Shown: positions 1 through 9,417, counted from the stretch's first letter. The stretch is 64,000 bases of DNA from Inquilinus limosus DSM 16000 (GCF_000423185.1 NZ_AUHM01000001.1:742733-806732); one strand, 5' to 3'. Numbers and translations are program-made. The notes: generated by a model not told the origin, from the sequence alone.

Positions 1-66
1 GCAACCGATCCCCCGTGGCACGGCAAAGCGACCTGATCAACCGGCCGAACAGGCCGTTGGGGGTGG

Positions 67-1593
67 ATGGTGACGACGTCACCGGAGTCAGGCTACAGCG
101 CGGCGATCCTTGACGCCCTGCCCGGTCAGATCGCGCTGCTCGACCGCGACGGGGTTATCGTCTCGGCCAACCGCAGCTGGTCCGCCAATATCTCAGGCAA
201 TGTGCTGGCCGGTGCCTCGATTGGCACGAATTACGTCGCGCTCTGCGAGCACGAGGCCGATCAGGGCAGTCCCGAAGCCCGGCGTTTGGCCGATCAGCTG
301 CGGCTGATGCTCTCCAGGCAGAGCGACAGCTTCCAGCTGGACTACTCCTTTCCCGGACCGGCCGGCCCTCTATGGTTCCGCTGCAGCGGCGCCAAGCCTG
401 CCGACGGCACAAGTGAGGGTGTCGTCGTGCTGCATGCGGACGTCACCGACGCGCGGGCTGCCCAGACGACTGCCGAGGCCCGCGAGGCCCATCTGCGCTC
501 GATCCTCGAGACCATCCCCGATGCGATGGTGGTGATCGATGCGCAGGGCCTGATCCAATCCTTCAGCAATGCGGCCGAACGCCTGTTCGGCTACACCCGA
601 GAGGAGGTGCAGGGCCGCAACGTCAACATGCTGATGCCCTCGCCATACCGGGAGGCACATGACGGCTATCTGGCGCGCTACTTCGCGACCGGCGAGCGCC
701 GCATCATCGGCATCGGTCGCGTGGTCGTCGGCCGGCGCAAGGATGGCGGCACCTTCCCGATGGAGCTCGCGGTCGGCGAGGTCTCGCGCGAGGGACATCG
801 CCTGTTCACCGGCTTCATCCGCGATCTGACCGAGCGCCAGGAGACTGAGGCGCGCCTGCAGGAGCTGCAGAGCGAGCTGCTGCACGTCTCGCGCCTCAGC
901 GCCATGGGGCAAATGGCAGCCACCCTGGCGCATGAGCTGAACCAGCCGCTGACCGCCGTCACCAATTACTGCCAGGCGATGCGGCGCGTGCTCGGCAGCG
1001 GGGATCCGTCCAATCTCACGAAGCTGCGCGAGGCGGTCGAGCTCAGCGCCGAGCAGGCACTGCGCGCCGGGCAGATCATCCGGCGGCTGCGCGACTTCGT
1101 CGCCCGCGGCGAGACCGAGAAGCATGTCGAGACCGTCGCTAAGATGGTCGAGGAAGCCAGCGCGCTCGCGCTTGTCGGCGCGAAGGAGCACGGTGTCAGG
1201 GTGAACCTCACGGTCGACGCAAAGCCTCGACATGTCGTCGTCGACAAGATCCAGATCCAGCAGGTGCTCTTGAACCTGATGCGGAACGCGATCGAGGCCA
1301 TGGACGGCAGCCCCAGGCGCGAACTGGAGATCGCGGCGGCGGCGCGAGGCGATATGATCGAGTTCGCCGTGACCGACACCGGCCCGGGCCTGTCGCCGGA
1401 GGTCGAGGGACAGCTGTTCCAGCCCTTCGTCACGACCAAGCGCCACGGCATGGGCATCGGTCTCTCGATCTGCCGGACGATCGTCGAGGCGCATGGCGGG
1501 CGCTTGTGGACCGAGCCGACGCCCGGGGGCGGCGCCACCTTCCGCTTCACCCTGCCGGCCGCTGCAGCCAATGGGAACGGCAGCCATGGCTGA
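67..1593 (+). CDS. fixL: Oxygen-sensing histidine kinase FixL
   Basis: Sensor kinase that autophosphorylates when its haem loses O2 and passes the phosphate to FixJ. The 508-residue protein has an N-terminal PAS-like region (about 10-130), a haem PAS domain (about 140-257), a HisKA dimerisation helix and an HATPase domain (G-x-G motifs near the C terminus). The expected haem-proximal histidine is H198 in YREAHDGYL. The distal arginine is R218 in IIGIGR, and the phospho-accepting histidine is H289 in LAHELNQPL. These sit at a constant offset of 2 from the Bradyrhizobium FixL residues H200, R220 and H291 as I remember them. No membrane segment is seen, so it is probably cytosolic. The ATG at 67 is the first in-frame start. 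The stop overlaps fixJ by 8 nt, so the two genes are translationally coupled. Confidence is high. Confidence 0.95.
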   Translation: MVTTSPESGYSAAILDALPGQIALLDRDGVIVSANRSWSANISGNVLAGASIGTNYVALCEHEADQGSPEARRLADQLRLMLSRQSDSFQLDYSFPGPAGPLWFRCSGAKPADGTSEGVVVLHADVTDARAAQTTAEAREAHLRSILETIPDAMVVIDAQGLIQSFSNAAERLFGYTREEVQGRNVNMLMPSPYREAHDGYLARYFATGERRIIGIGRVVVGRRKDGGTFPMELAVGEVSREGHRLFTGFIRDLTERQETEARLQELQSELLHVSRLSAMGQMAATLAHELNQPLTAVTNYCQAMRRVLGSGDPSNLTKLREAVELSAEQALRAGQIIRRLRDFVARGETEKHVETVAKMVEEASALALVGAKEHGVRVNLTVDAKPRHVVVDKIQIQQVLLNLMRNAIEAMDGSPRRELEIAAAARGDMIEFAVTDTGPGLSPEVEGQLFQPFVTTKRHGMGIGLSICRTIVEAHGGRLWTEPTPGGGATFRFTLPAAAANGNGSHG

Positions 1594-2212
1594 TGCTCCC
1601 ATCGTCCATATCATCGACGACGACGAGGCGGTGCGCCTGTCACTGAGCTTCCTGCTCGATTCGGCGGGCTTTCGGGTCGAGACGCATCATTCGGCCGTTG
1701 CCTTCCTGGACCGGTCCCAGATCCCGCCGCAGGGCTGCATCGTCACCGATGTTCGCATGCCGGAGATGGACGGCCTGACGCTGCAGCAGAAGCTGGTCGA
1801 GCGCGGGATCGCGCTGCCGGTGATCGTGATGACCGGTCACGGCGACATCCCCATCGCGGTCCAGGCGCTGAAGGCCGGCGCGGTCGACTTCCTTGAGAAG
1901 CCCTTCGACGACGAGCTGCTGATCAACGCGATCCGGACTGCCCTGGAGCGCAATCAGCGCGACCGGAGCCGGCAAAGCGAGACCTCGGCGCTGTCTTCGC
2001 GCCTGGCAGCCTTGACGCCGCGCGAACAGGAGGTCCTCGCGGCCCTGGTCAAAGGCTATCCCAACAAGACCATCGCCTATGACCTCGGCATCAGCGCTCG
2101 CACGGTCGAGGTGCACCGCGCCCGGGTGATGGACAAGATGCAGGCCCGGAACCTGTCCGATCTCGTCCGGATGTGGCTCGCTCTCCGCCCCGCGGGCGAC
2201 TCGCGCGACTAG
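1586..2212 (+). CDS. fixJ: Response regulator FixJ
   Basis: Two-domain transcription activator phosphorylated by FixL. It has 208 residues. The receiver domain spans about 1-120, with acidic pocket D11-D13, phospho-acceptor D55 (TDVRMP), T83 and K105 (EKPFDD). A LuxR/NarL-type helix-turn-helix follows at about 143-200. The start chosen is the ATG at 1586 ([11 protein letters not shown]), which overlaps the fixL stop. A longer reading frame from 1493 would add residues absent from FixJ proteins. Two candidate FixJ operators lie in this window, at 10675 upstream of the FixK-type gene and at 19284. In rhizobia, FixJ activates fixK, and the layout here suggests the same. Confidence 0.95.
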   Translation: MADAPIVHIIDDDEAVRLSLSFLLDSAGFRVETHHSAVAFLDRSQIPPQGCIVTDVRMPEMDGLTLQQKLVERGIALPVIVMTGHGDIPIAVQALKAGAVDFLEKPFDDELLINAIRTALERNQRDRSRQSETSALSSRLAALTPREQEVLAALVKGYPNKTIAYDLGISARTVEVHRARVMDKMQARNLSDLVRMWLALRPAGDSRD

Positions 2213-2231
2213 CTCCACGCGGCACGGGGCT

Positions 2232-2245
2232 TTGATCCAGATCAA
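2232..2245 (+). promoter_or_regulatory. Anaerobox (FNR/FixK site)
   Basis: TTGATCCAGATCAA, a perfect TTGA-N6-TCAA palindrome. Its centre is 64.5 bp from the start of the receiver gene at 2303, which fits a class II site at -41.5 with a leader of about 23 nt. Confidence 0.9.
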
Positions 2246-2302
2246 GGTGAGCGCTCCCTGGCACGCTAATGTACGGCCCCTGCGCCCAACCAGCGACTCC
2301 GT

Positions 2303-2686
2303 ATGTCCACGTCTATTGCCCTGGCCGACCGCCCGACCATTCATGTCGTGGACGATGACGAGGCGGTGCGCCGGTCCCTCGCCTTCCTTCTCGAAGCCGC
2401 ATCATTCACGGTCTGCGTTCACGCATCGGCGGCCGGATTCCTCGCCATGCCGGCCGTGACCGGCTGCCTTTTGGTCGACTACGACATGCCGGGGATCGGC
2501 GGCCTGGAACTGTTGCGCCGCCTTCGCCTGCGCGGAATGGCCCTGCCCTGCATCGTGCTCACAGGCAAGCACGCGACCGGCATCCGGGAGGCCGCGCAGG
2601 CACTGGGGGCCGCGGCGGTGATCGAGAAGCCGTTCGACAGCGAAGACCTGATCCTGACGATCCGCAAGGCCCTCTCGCCGACCTGA
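2303..2686 (+). CDS. Stand-alone receiver-domain protein (FixJ-like)
   Basis: A 127-residue CheY-type receiver with no output domain. The acidic pocket D17-D19, phospho-acceptor D59 (D-x-x-M-P), T87 and K109 are all present, so it should be phosphorylatable. The receiver closely resembles that of FixJ next door. Having a separate anaerobox rather than being read through from fixJ makes it a downstream target of the cascade. It may act as a phosphate sink or competitor for FixL, giving feedback; this role is inferred. A single-domain receiver also lies beside fixLJ in Bradyrhizobium, as far as I recall. Confidence 0.9.
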   Translation: MSTSIALADRPTIHVVDDDEAVRRSLAFLLEAASFTVCVHASAAGFLAMPAVTGCLLVDYDMPGIGGLELLRRLRLRGMALPCIVLTGKHATGIREAAQALGAAAVIEKPFDSEDLILTIRKALSPT

Positions 2687-2755
2687 TCGGCCGGCCTGTG
2701 CCGGGCCGCATTCCGAAGGCCGGACACCGACGAAGCCGGCGTCGGCGCCCGCCCT

Positions 2756-3208
2756 TCATCTTCCGGCGGTCAGCAGCCGCTCGATCTCATGGACCGGATG
2801 CTTCGTCAGATCCTTCGCGATTTCCGCCTCGACCGAGGCCGAGGCCGCCGGCCCCAGGGCCCGGCGCAAAGAACCCAAAATGCGCGGCGGCGCGACAAGA
2901 ACGATCGGGCTGGCGGGCCCCTCACGATGCAGCTGGTCGAGCCTCCCCGCAATCCGCAGCGCGAAGTCATCTTTCGCCTGATCATGCCAGTCGGTCTGCT
3001 CGATCGTGCTTGCAGGCGCCGAACGGTTCTGCAGGAGCCCGGGCCGGTCTGTTCCCTGGTCCGAGGTCCGGCCGCTGTCGGGAGCGTCCATGCGCTCGAT
3101 CACGCGGAGATCCGGGAGACGTGCGTCGCCAGCGTTTCTCAGGAATAGGACCTTCATGGCATCGCAGACAACGATCCAGGCGTCGTGGCACAGGCGAAGG
3201 GCGGTCAT
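2756..3208 (-). CDS. Host-attachment-type protein (PF10116-like)
   Basis: A 150-residue soluble protein. Its C-terminal half (RIAGRLDQLHREG...LVAPPRILGSLRRALG...IAKDLTKHPVHEIERLL) is characteristic of the 'host attachment protein' family first linked to plant-surface attachment in Agrobacterium. The family also resembles bacterial eRF1-like domains, and its biochemical role is unsettled. The ATG at 3208 has a GAGGGAG ribosome site. A near-match anaerobox lies 61.5 bp upstream on this strand, between this gene and cydX, so the gene is probably induced at low O2. Confidence 0.75.
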   Translation of the reverse strand: MTALRLCHDAWIVVCDAMKVLFLRNAGDARLPDLRVIERMDAPDSGRTSDQGTDRPGLLQNRSAPASTIEQTDWHDQAKDDFALRIAGRLDQLHREGPASPIVLVAPPRILGSLRRALGPAASASVEAEIAKDLTKHPVHEIERLLTAGR

Positions 3209-3262
3209 GGCTGCTCCCTCTTCAGAAGACGCTCATCACACGACGGCATCGGCCCCTCCGCC

Positions 3263-3276
3263 TTGATCTGGATCAG
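3263..3276 (-). promoter_or_regulatory. Anaerobox, near match
   Basis: TTGATCTGGATCAG on the plus strand, differing from the palindrome at the last base only. Its centre is 61.5 bp from the minus-strand start at 3208, the same spacing as the strong sites in this window. Confidence 0.75.
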
Positions 3277-3299
3277 GAAGAGAGCCTGCGGCCCGAGGA

Positions 3300-3425
3300 T
3301 CAGGGCTGGAGGCTGTCGCGGATCGCGGCGCCTGACCGGCCCTCGTGCAGCTCGAACCACATGGCATTGAGGATGGAGAAGGCGCAGGCGAAGCCGACGC
3401 CAAGTCCCCAGGCGAAGTACCACAT
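3300..3425 (-). CDS. cydX: Cytochrome bd oxidase small subunit CydX
   Basis: A 41-residue single-helix peptide (starts MWYFAWGLGV, continues FSILNAMWFEL) of the CydX/YbgT family that stabilises the haem site of cytochrome bd. The ATG at 3425 is preferred over an upstream extension because the short form matches the family length and begins with the conserved M-W-Y-F. It lies 14 nt downstream of cydB and ends the cydABX operon. Confidence 0.88.
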   Translation of the reverse strand: MWYFAWGLGVGFACAFSILNAMWFELHEGRSGAAIRDSLQP

Positions 3426-3439
3426 CGGTATTCTCCCCG

Positions 3440-4579
3440 TCAGTACGAGTGGGCGGAGGTATCGGAGACATGGGCCTGGGTCACGCGGCCGCGCAGCACG
3501 CGGTAGACCCAGGCGGTGTAGACCAGGACGACCGGCAGGAAGACCACAGTCGCGCCCAGCATGACCGCGAGGGTCAGGCGGCTCGATGAGGCGTCCCACA
3601 CGGTCAGGCTGGCGTTCGGATCGAGCGAGGACGGCAGCAGGAAAGGGAACACGCCGAGCCCCGCCGTCGCGATCACGCCCGCGACGCTCAGTGCGCTCGC
3701 CAGGAGCGTAAGGCCAGGCTGCCGCAGACCCGACAGGGCGATCACGCCGAATGCCCCGACGAAAGCGAGAACCGGCGCGGCGAGGGTCCAGGGAAGCGTT
3801 CCGTAGTTGGCGAGCCAGGCGCCGGACTCCCGTGTCACCTGTTTCAACAGGGGGTTCGAGGGGCCGTCATGCGCCATCGACCCGACGATCGCGTAGCCGT
3901 CGACGCCGATCGTCACCCAAAGGCCGGCAACGGCGAACAACGCGATCAGGACGATCGCCGCCAGATGCATGATCATGACCGCGCGGGCCGCGACCGGCTC
4001 CGCCGCCTTCAGCGCCAGCCAGGCGCCGCCGTGCATGACCAGCATGGCGACGCTGACCAGGCCGCAGAGCAGCGCGAAGGGGTTGAGGAGCCCGAGCAGC
4101 GTGCCCTCATAGGTCATGCGCAGGGTCTCGTCGAAGCGGAAGGGCACGCCCTGCAGCACATTGCCGAAGGCGACGCCGAAGACCAGCGACGGCACCAGCC
4201 CGCCGATGAAGAGCGCCCAATCCCAGGTCCGGCGCCAGGCCGGGTGCTCGACCTTGGAGCGGAACTTGAACGCCACCGGCCGCAGGATCAGCGCGAACAG
4301 CACCAGGAACATCGCGAGGTAGAAGCCGGAGAAGGCGACGGCGTAGAGCGGCGGCCAGGCGGCAAAGATCGCGCCGCCGCCGAGAATGAACCAGACCTGG
4401 TTGCCCTCCCAGACCGGGCCGACGGTGTTGATGACGACCCGGCGTTCCGCGTCGGTCCGGCCAACGAAGGGCAGCAGCGTCGCGGCGCCGAGATCGAACC
4501 CGTCCATGACGGCGAAGCCGATCAGGAGGATGCCGAGCAGCGCCCACCAGATCAGGCGCAGGACTTCGTAGTCGAACAT
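3440..4579 (-). CDS. cydB: Cytochrome bd ubiquinol oxidase subunit II
   Basis: A 379-residue polytopic membrane protein starting MFDYEVLRLIWWALLG. It carries the family motif G-x-D-L-G near residue 30 and the sequence VGPVWEGNQVWFIL. Subunit II pairs with CydA to form a high-affinity, proton-motive quinol oxidase that works at very low oxygen. It starts 13 nt after the cydA stop with a GAGGATC ribosome site. Expression is probably driven by the anaerobox upstream of cydA. The family and length match well. Confidence 0.95.
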   Translation of the reverse strand: MFDYEVLRLIWWALLGILLIGFAVMDGFDLGAATLLPFVGRTDAERRVVINTVGPVWEGNQVWFILGGGAIFAAWPPLYAVAFSGFYLAMFLVLFALILRPVAFKFRSKVEHPAWRRTWDWALFIGGLVPSLVFGVAFGNVLQGVPFRFDETLRMTYEGTLLGLLNPFALLCGLVSVAMLVMHGGAWLALKAAEPVAARAVMIMHLAAIVLIALFAVAGLWVTIGVDGYAIVGSMAHDGPSNPLLKQVTRESGAWLANYGTLPWTLAAPVLAFVGAFGVIALSGLRQPGLTLLASALSVAGVIATAGLGVFPFLLPSSLDPNASLTVWDASSSRLTLAVMLGATVVFLPVVLVYTAWVYRVLRGRVTQAHVSDTSAHSY

Positions 4580-4592
4580 GATGCGATCCTCG

Positions 4593-6170
4593 CTATTCGG
4601 CTGCGGCCGGGGCGGCGGCCAGGCGCGACTCGGCCGAGAGGTCCGGCCCCGACGGTGTAGGGCCGAGGCGGATGGCCTTGGTCATCAGGTACACGTCGAC
4701 GATCAGCAGGACGGAGTAGATGGCGATGAAGCCCAGCAGCGTGGTCAGGACGCTGCCGGCCGACAGGCTGGACACCGCCAGGAAGGTCGGCAGCACGCCT
4801 TCGATCACCCAGGGCTGGCGCCCCACCTCGGCCACGTACCAGCCGAGCTCCGCCGCGATCCACGGCAGCGGCAGCGACCACAGCGCGACCCGCAGAAACA
4901 GGCGGGAGGTGTACAGGCGGCGCAGCGATGCCAGGGTAAAGGCGACGGCGAAGAGGCCGATGAAGAAGAAGCCGAGCCCGACCATCAGCCGGAAGCTCCA
5001 GAACAGCGGCGAGACGCTCGGCACCGTGCTCCAGGCTGCTTGCTCGATCTCGGCGTCGGTCGCCGCGAGGATGTCCGGGCGGATCGCCTTCAGCAGCAGC
5101 GCGTAGCCGAGATCGCCGGCATGGGCGGCCAGGCGCGCCCGGGCCTCGGCGTCGGCGCGGTCGGCCTGCAGCCGCTGCAGCGCGTCATAGGCGACGAGGC
5201 CCGAGCGGATGCGGGTCTGTGCGCGCGTCACCAGCTGGTTGATGCCCGGCACCTCGCCGTCGATCGACCGGGTGGCGATCAGGCCGAGCATCCAGGGCAC
5301 CTTGACCTCGTAGTCGGTCCGCCGCGCCTCCTGGTCCGGCAGGCCAAACAGGGTGAAGGAGGCCGGCGCCGGCTCGGTGTCCCACATCGCCTCGATCGCG
5401 GCGATCTTCATCTTCTGGTTCTCGCCGGCGGTGTAGCCGCTCTCGTCGCCGAGCACGACCACCGACAGGGCGGCGGCGAGGCCGAAGCTGGCCGCCACCG
5501 TCATCGACCGCTTGGCGATCTCGACATGCCGGCCGCGCAGCAGGTAGAGCGCGCTGATCGACAGCACGAACACCGCGCCGGTCACGTAGCCGGCGCTGAC
5601 GGTGTGGACGAATTTCGCCTGCGCCACCGGGTTGAAGATGACGGCCATGAAATCCGTCACCTCCATGCGCATTGTGTCGGGATTGAAGCGGGCCCCGACC
5701 GGGTGCTGCATCCAGCCATTGGCGACCAGGATCCACAGCGCCGAGAGGTTGGACCCGAGCGCCACCATCCAGGTGACGACCAGGTGGCCGACCTTCGACA
5801 GCCGGTCCCAGCCGAAGAAGAACAGGCCGATGAAGGTCGCCTCGAGGAAGAAGGCCATCACCCCTTCGATCGCCAGCGGCGCGCCGAAGATGTCGCCGAC
5901 ATACTGGCTGTAATAGGCCCAGTTCATGCCGAACTGGAACTCCATGGTGATGCCGGTGGCGACCCCCATGGCGAAGTTGATGCCGAACAGAACGCCCCAG
6001 AACTTGGTCATCCGGCGCCAGACCTCGCGGCCGGTCATGACATAGACGCTCTCCATGATGCCGAGGAGGACGGCCAGGCCGAGCGTCAGGGGCACGAACA
6101 GGAAGTGGTACATGGCCGTCAGGCCGAACTGCAGCCGCGAGAGCTGCACGAGATCGAGGGCTGTGGTCAC
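4593..6170 (-). CDS. cydA: Cytochrome bd ubiquinol oxidase subunit I
   Basis: The haem-bearing subunit of the bd oxidase, 525 residues with about nine membrane helices. Visible hallmarks are the haem-ligand histidine H22 (TAMYHFLFVP), the helix FVHTVSAGYV, the quinol-loop motif KVPWMLGLIATRS and GRQPW at 450-454. I chose the GTG at 6170, which has a GGGGGA ribosome site. The 97 residues upstream in the same frame have no counterpart in CydA. The gene heads cydA-cydB-cydX, and a perfect anaerobox sits 98 bp upstream. FixK-dependent control of a high-affinity oxidase fits known biology of rhizobial relatives. Confidence 0.95.
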   Translation of the reverse strand: MTTALDLVQLSRLQFGLTAMYHFLFVPLTLGLAVLLGIMESVYVMTGREVWRRMTKFWGVLFGINFAMGVATGITMEFQFGMNWAYYSQYVGDIFGAPLAIEGVMAFFLEATFIGLFFFGWDRLSKVGHLVVTWMVALGSNLSALWILVANGWMQHPVGARFNPDTMRMEVTDFMAVIFNPVAQAKFVHTVSAGYVTGAVFVLSISALYLLRGRHVEIAKRSMTVAASFGLAAALSVVVLGDESGYTAGENQKMKIAAIEAMWDTEPAPASFTLFGLPDQEARRTDYEVKVPWMLGLIATRSIDGEVPGINQLVTRAQTRIRSGLVAYDALQRLQADRADAEARARLAAHAGDLGYALLLKAIRPDILAATDAEIEQAAWSTVPSVSPLFWSFRLMVGLGFFFIGLFAVAFTLASLRRLYTSRLFLRVALWSLPLPWIAAELGWYVAEVGRQPWVIEGVLPTFLAVSSLSAGSVLTTLLGFIAIYSVLLIVDVYLMTKAIRLGPTPSGPDLSAESRLAAAPAAAE

Positions 6171-6261
6171 GGCGCGAGTTCCCCCTGGCGGTCCGACATC
6201 GGAGCCGGAGCGGCGCGCGCTTCGGCATCCGTCGCTATCGGCCAGGCGAGGCGGGACCGCT

Positions 6262-6275
6262 TTGATCTGGATCAA
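6262..6275 (-). promoter_or_regulatory. Anaerobox upstream of cydABX
   Basis: TTGATCTGGATCAA, a perfect palindrome centred 98.5 bp from the cydA GTG. A second box lies 65 bp away facing the divergent PPK2 operon. Confidence 0.88.
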
Positions 6276-6326
6276 ACCTGAGCGCCGGGGCGGGTGGATC
6301 GGGCTGCGGGCAAGAGCGGAGCGCGC

Positions 6327-6340
6327 TTGATCTACCTCAA
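6327..6340 (+). promoter_or_regulatory. Anaerobox upstream of the kinase-PPK2 operon
   Basis: TTGATCTACCTCAA fits TTGA-N6-TCAA. The centre lies 61.5 bp from the ATG at 6395. Confidence 0.88.
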
Positions 6341-6394
6341 GGTCCCGCGCGTCCGGCAAGGCCAGGATTGGCGCCATTCCATAGGAGGCGCCGG

Positions 6395-8026
6395 ATGTCG
6401 GCAGATCCACAGCAAGAGGTGATCGCGTTCCTCTCCCAGCCGGAGGCGTACGGCGTGGCATTCGTCCAGCGCGTTGAGACGCACGCCTCGATCGTCTTCC
6501 TGGCCGGCGGCCATGCCTACAAGCTCAAGAAGGCGGTCCGCTTCAGCTATCTCGACTATTCCTCCCCCGAGCTCCGGCGGGCGGCCTGCGAAAAGGAGCT
6601 GGAGCTGAACCAGCGGACGGCGCCGGACCTCTATCTGCGCGTCATGCCGGTGTGCCGGGCTGCGTCAGGCGGCCTGGCCCTCGGCGGCGACGGCACGATC
6701 ATCGACTGGCTGCTCGTCATGCTGCGCTTCGACGGGGCGGGGCAGTTGGACCGGCTGGCCCGACATGGGCAGCTCAGCCCCGCGCTGATGCGCCAGCTTG
6801 CCGACCGGATCGCCGACTTCCACCGGTCGCTGCCGGAGGAACCGCAGCATGGCGGGCCCGCCGCGATCGTCGGGATCATCGTCGAAAACCGGGCCAATCT
6901 GGAACGCTTCGGCGCCGGGCTGTTCGACGCGACGGCGATCGGCCGGTTGACCGAGCAATCGTTGGACGAGGCCGCCTGTCGCGAAGAGCTGCTCGAGCTG
7001 CGCCAGCGGTCGGGGCATGTGCGCCGCGGCCATGGCGATCTCCATCTCGGCAACATCGCGCTGTGGCATGGCGCGCCGACGCTGTTCGACGCGATCGAGT
7101 TCTCTGACCGCCTGTCCTGTGTGGACGTCCTGTACGACCTGTCTTTCCTGCTGATGGACCTGATCGAGCGGTCGCATCGCGAGCTCGCCAGCGTCGTGTT
7201 CAACCGCTATCTCGACCGGATGCCGGAGGAGACGGACGGCACCGCCCTGCTGCCGCTGTTCCTGTCGATCCATGCCGCCATCCGCGCTCACGTCCAGGCG
7301 ACGGTGGCCGGCACCACGACCGGCGGCGCCGCACGAGTGGAGGCCCGTCGCCGCGGAGCGGGCTACTTCGCGCTCGCGGGCGATCTGCTGCGGGCCAGCT
7401 CGCCGCGGCTCCTGGCCATCGGTGGGGTAAGCGGCACCGGCAAGTCGACCCTCGCCGCGCATCTCTCCCCCTATGCCGGTCGCCACCTCGGGGCCCGGAT
7501 CCTGCGGTCGGACGTCATCCGCAAACAGTTGCATGGCGCGGCACCTGAGGACCGCCTGCCCGACAGCGCCTACGCCCCGGAGCAGACGGCGCGGGTCTAC
7601 GAGGCCCTGCGCCGGGAAGCGGAGCAACTCCTGGCGGCGGGCTGCCCGGTGATCGCCGACGCCACCTTCCTGGACCCGGCCGAACGCGCTGCGATCCGGG
7701 CCGTCGCCAGTCGCCGTCAGGTGCCCTTTGCCGCAGTTTGGCTGGACGCACCAGACGCCGTTCTGGCGTCGCGGCTGTCAGCCCGTGTGAGCGATGCGTC
7801 GGACGCCACGCCGACGATGATCGAGCGGCAGCGCCGCGGCACGACGCCCCCCACCGACTGGGCCGGCTTCGCCGCCGATTGCCCGATCTCGACTCTGGTG
7901 TTCCGAAGCTTGCGTTACCTGGGCCGGCTGGGGTGGCTGGTCGGGCTGCCGGACGACACCCGGGTCGGCGCCCTCATGGCCGACCCAGCCCCTTTGAGGA
8001 CAGGAGCCCGCCATGGCGCCCCATGA
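6395..8026 (+). CDS. Fused aminoglycoside-phosphotransferase-like / P-loop kinase
   Basis: A 543-residue two-domain protein. Residues about 20-330 form an APH/choline-kinase-like domain with the catalytic-loop motif HGDLHLGN (213-220) and a downstream acidic site (FDAIEFSD). Residues about 340-510 are an AAA_33-type P-loop kinase with Walker A GGVSGTGKST (343-352). The substrate is unknown. Despite the family name, antibiotic resistance is not implied. The ATG at 6395 follows an AGGAGG ribosome site. The gene heads a four-gene run with a small conserved protein, PPK2 and an alcohol dehydrogenase, behind an anaerobox. A paralogue of the N-terminal half lies at 30929. Confidence 0.85.
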   Translation: MSADPQQEVIAFLSQPEAYGVAFVQRVETHASIVFLAGGHAYKLKKAVRFSYLDYSSPELRRAACEKELELNQRTAPDLYLRVMPVCRAASGGLALGGDGTIIDWLLVMLRFDGAGQLDRLARHGQLSPALMRQLADRIADFHRSLPEEPQHGGPAAIVGIIVENRANLERFGAGLFDATAIGRLTEQSLDEAACREELLELRQRSGHVRRGHGDLHLGNIALWHGAPTLFDAIEFSDRLSCVDVLYDLSFLLMDLIERSHRELASVVFNRYLDRMPEETDGTALLPLFLSIHAAIRAHVQATVAGTTTGGAARVEARRRGAGYFALAGDLLRASSPRLLAIGGVSGTGKSTLAAHLSPYAGRHLGARILRSDVIRKQLHGAAPEDRLPDSAYAPEQTARVYEALRREAEQLLAAGCPVIADATFLDPAERAAIRAVASRRQVPFAAVWLDAPDAVLASRLSARVSDASDATPTMIERQRRGTTPPTDWAGFAADCPISTLVFRSLRYLGRLGWLVGLPDDTRVGALMADPAPLRTGARHGAP

Positions 8027-8441
8027 TCAGCAGAGCGATCGCCGACCGCAGAGCCACGCCAAATCCCTCGCTCGCATCCGAATGGAGCTGGCGCGCACGC
8101 CGGACGCTCCCGAAGGTGCCCGCGATTGCGGCTACGAGCTGATCGCACCTCTCGACCCGGACGGGCATCTCGACGCCGATGCCTGGCGGGAACGCCGGGC
8201 GGAGTGCACCGTGCGCCGCTTCTGGTCCGGCACCGACGATGAGCACGGTCGACTGATCCATACCCGCGACCGCCGCTGGGCTTTTTCCTACGCTCCCGGA
8301 GAGGATGACGACGAGCCGATCTGGCGGCTCGACACCCATCGCTTCGTCGAAGGCGAGTACGTCTCGGTCACCGAGCATGACGGCGTCACCCGCCCCTTCC
8401 GCATCGTCCGGGTGCGGCCATGGCCGGCCGCATTCGGCTGA
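8013..8441 (+). CDS. Conserved hypothetical protein in the PPK2 operon
   Basis: A 142-residue soluble, acidic protein of no family I can name. It has a charged N terminus and a C-terminal part rich in aromatic and beta-forming residues (RRWAFSYAPGEDDDEPIWRLDTHRF, then EGEYVSVTEHDG). It overlaps the preceding kinase gene by 14 nt and has a CAGGAG ribosome site, which suggests co-translation. PPK2 follows 61 nt later. A role linked to polyphosphate or the kinase is only a guess from position. Confidence 0.75.
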   Translation: MAPHDQQSDRRPQSHAKSLARIRMELARTPDAPEGARDCGYELIAPLDPDGHLDADAWRERRAECTVRRFWSGTDDEHGRLIHTRDRRWAFSYAPGEDDDEPIWRLDTHRFVEGEYVSVTEHDGVTRPFRIVRVRPWPAAFG

Positions 8442-8502
8442 GGCGCCGACACGAGCATTCGCGGCGCCGAGCGCGGTGTCACACCGTTGTGGAGAGCGGT
8501 CG

Positions 8503-9366
8503 ATGATGAAGCTGAACGGGCTGGCCAAGCGCTACCGCGTCGACGACGGACGCGGATTCCGCCTGGCCGTGTGGGACCCGGCCGACACCAATGGCCTGGC
8601 CGACGAAACCTCGGAGCACAATCTCGTCCAGCTGTCCGAGATCCAGGAACGGCTCTGCGCTCAGGACCATTGGGCCGTGCTGCTGATCTTCCAAGGCATG
8701 GATACCGCCGGCAAGGGCAGCGCCGCCAGATACATCATGTCCCGGATCGATCCGCAGGGCTGCCAGGTCACGGCCTTCACGCAGCCCTCGGCGGAGGAGC
8801 TGGACCATGACTTCCTGTGGCGCGCCACCCGCCGCCTGCCGGCGCGCGGGCAGATCGGCATCTTCCGCCGCTCCTACTACGAGGAGGTGCTGGTGGTCCG
8901 GGTCCATTCCGGCATCCTCGGCAGCCAGCGGCTGCCCCCGAATCTGGTCACGAAGACGATCTGGAGGGAGCGGTTCGAGGACATCAACGCCTTCGAGCGC
9001 CACCTCGTCCGCAACGGCACCCTGGTCCTGAAGTTCTTCCTCAATGTCTCGAAAGAGGAGCAGAAACGGCGCCTCCTGGCACGGCTCGATGATCCCACCA
9101 AGCAATGGAGATTCGACCCGGGGTGGGTGACGGAACGCCAGCGCTGGGACGACTACATGAAAGCCTATGATGAGATGATCCGGGCCACCGCCACACCGGA
9201 CGCGCCCTGGCATGTGATCCCGGCCGACAACCGATGGTTCGCCCTTCTCACTGTCGCGTCCGCCATCGTCGATGCGCTGGAAGGTCTCGGCCTGGCGGTG
9301 CCGGAGGTCGGACCCGAACTGCGAGAGCAGCTGCTGTCGGCCCGGACGATGCTGGAGACCGAATAG
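8503..9366 (+). CDS. ppk2: Polyphosphate:nucleotide phosphotransferase, PPK2 family
   Basis: Transfers phosphate between polyphosphate and nucleoside di- or monophosphates, so it can make ATP or GTP when respiration stops. The 287-residue protein has the PPK2 Walker-A-like loop GMDTAGKG (65-72, with D67). The following IFRRSYYEEVLVVRVH stretch and the ITER-like segment FDPGWVTERQRWDDY are typical of the single-domain subgroup (TIGR03709-like). The first of two tandem ATG codons at 8503 is used, with GGAG upstream. It is the third gene of an anaerobox-driven operon. The nucleotide preference cannot be read from sequence. Confidence 0.9.
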   Translation: MMKLNGLAKRYRVDDGRGFRLAVWDPADTNGLADETSEHNLVQLSEIQERLCAQDHWAVLLIFQGMDTAGKGSAARYIMSRIDPQGCQVTAFTQPSAEELDHDFLWRATRRLPARGQIGIFRRSYYEEVLVVRVHSGILGSQRLPPNLVTKTIWRERFEDINAFERHLVRNGTLVLKFFLNVSKEEQKRRLLARLDDPTKQWRFDPGWVTERQRWDDYMKAYDEMIRATATPDAPWHVIPADNRWFALLTVASAIVDALEGLGLAVPEVGPELREQLLSARTMLETE

Positions 9367-9417
9367 GCGCAGGACCGGCGCCGGCTGCCGCCGGAGCCAA
9401 AAGGAGCAAGCTTGTCC

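Noticed and set aside
27..40. TGATCAA near the left edge as an anaerobox for fixL
   Set aside because: The left half does not match TTGA; only a half-site is present.
4578..6281. A 567-residue plus-strand frame antisense to cydA
   Set aside because: Typical GC-rich shadow, with His/Asp/Gln-rich low-complexity translation and no ribosome site. cydA is certain on the other strand.
6395..8026. Aminoglycoside resistance function for the APH-like proteins (6395 and 30929)
   Set aside because: Only the general kinase fold matches. Context is stress metabolism, and nothing indicates drug substrates.
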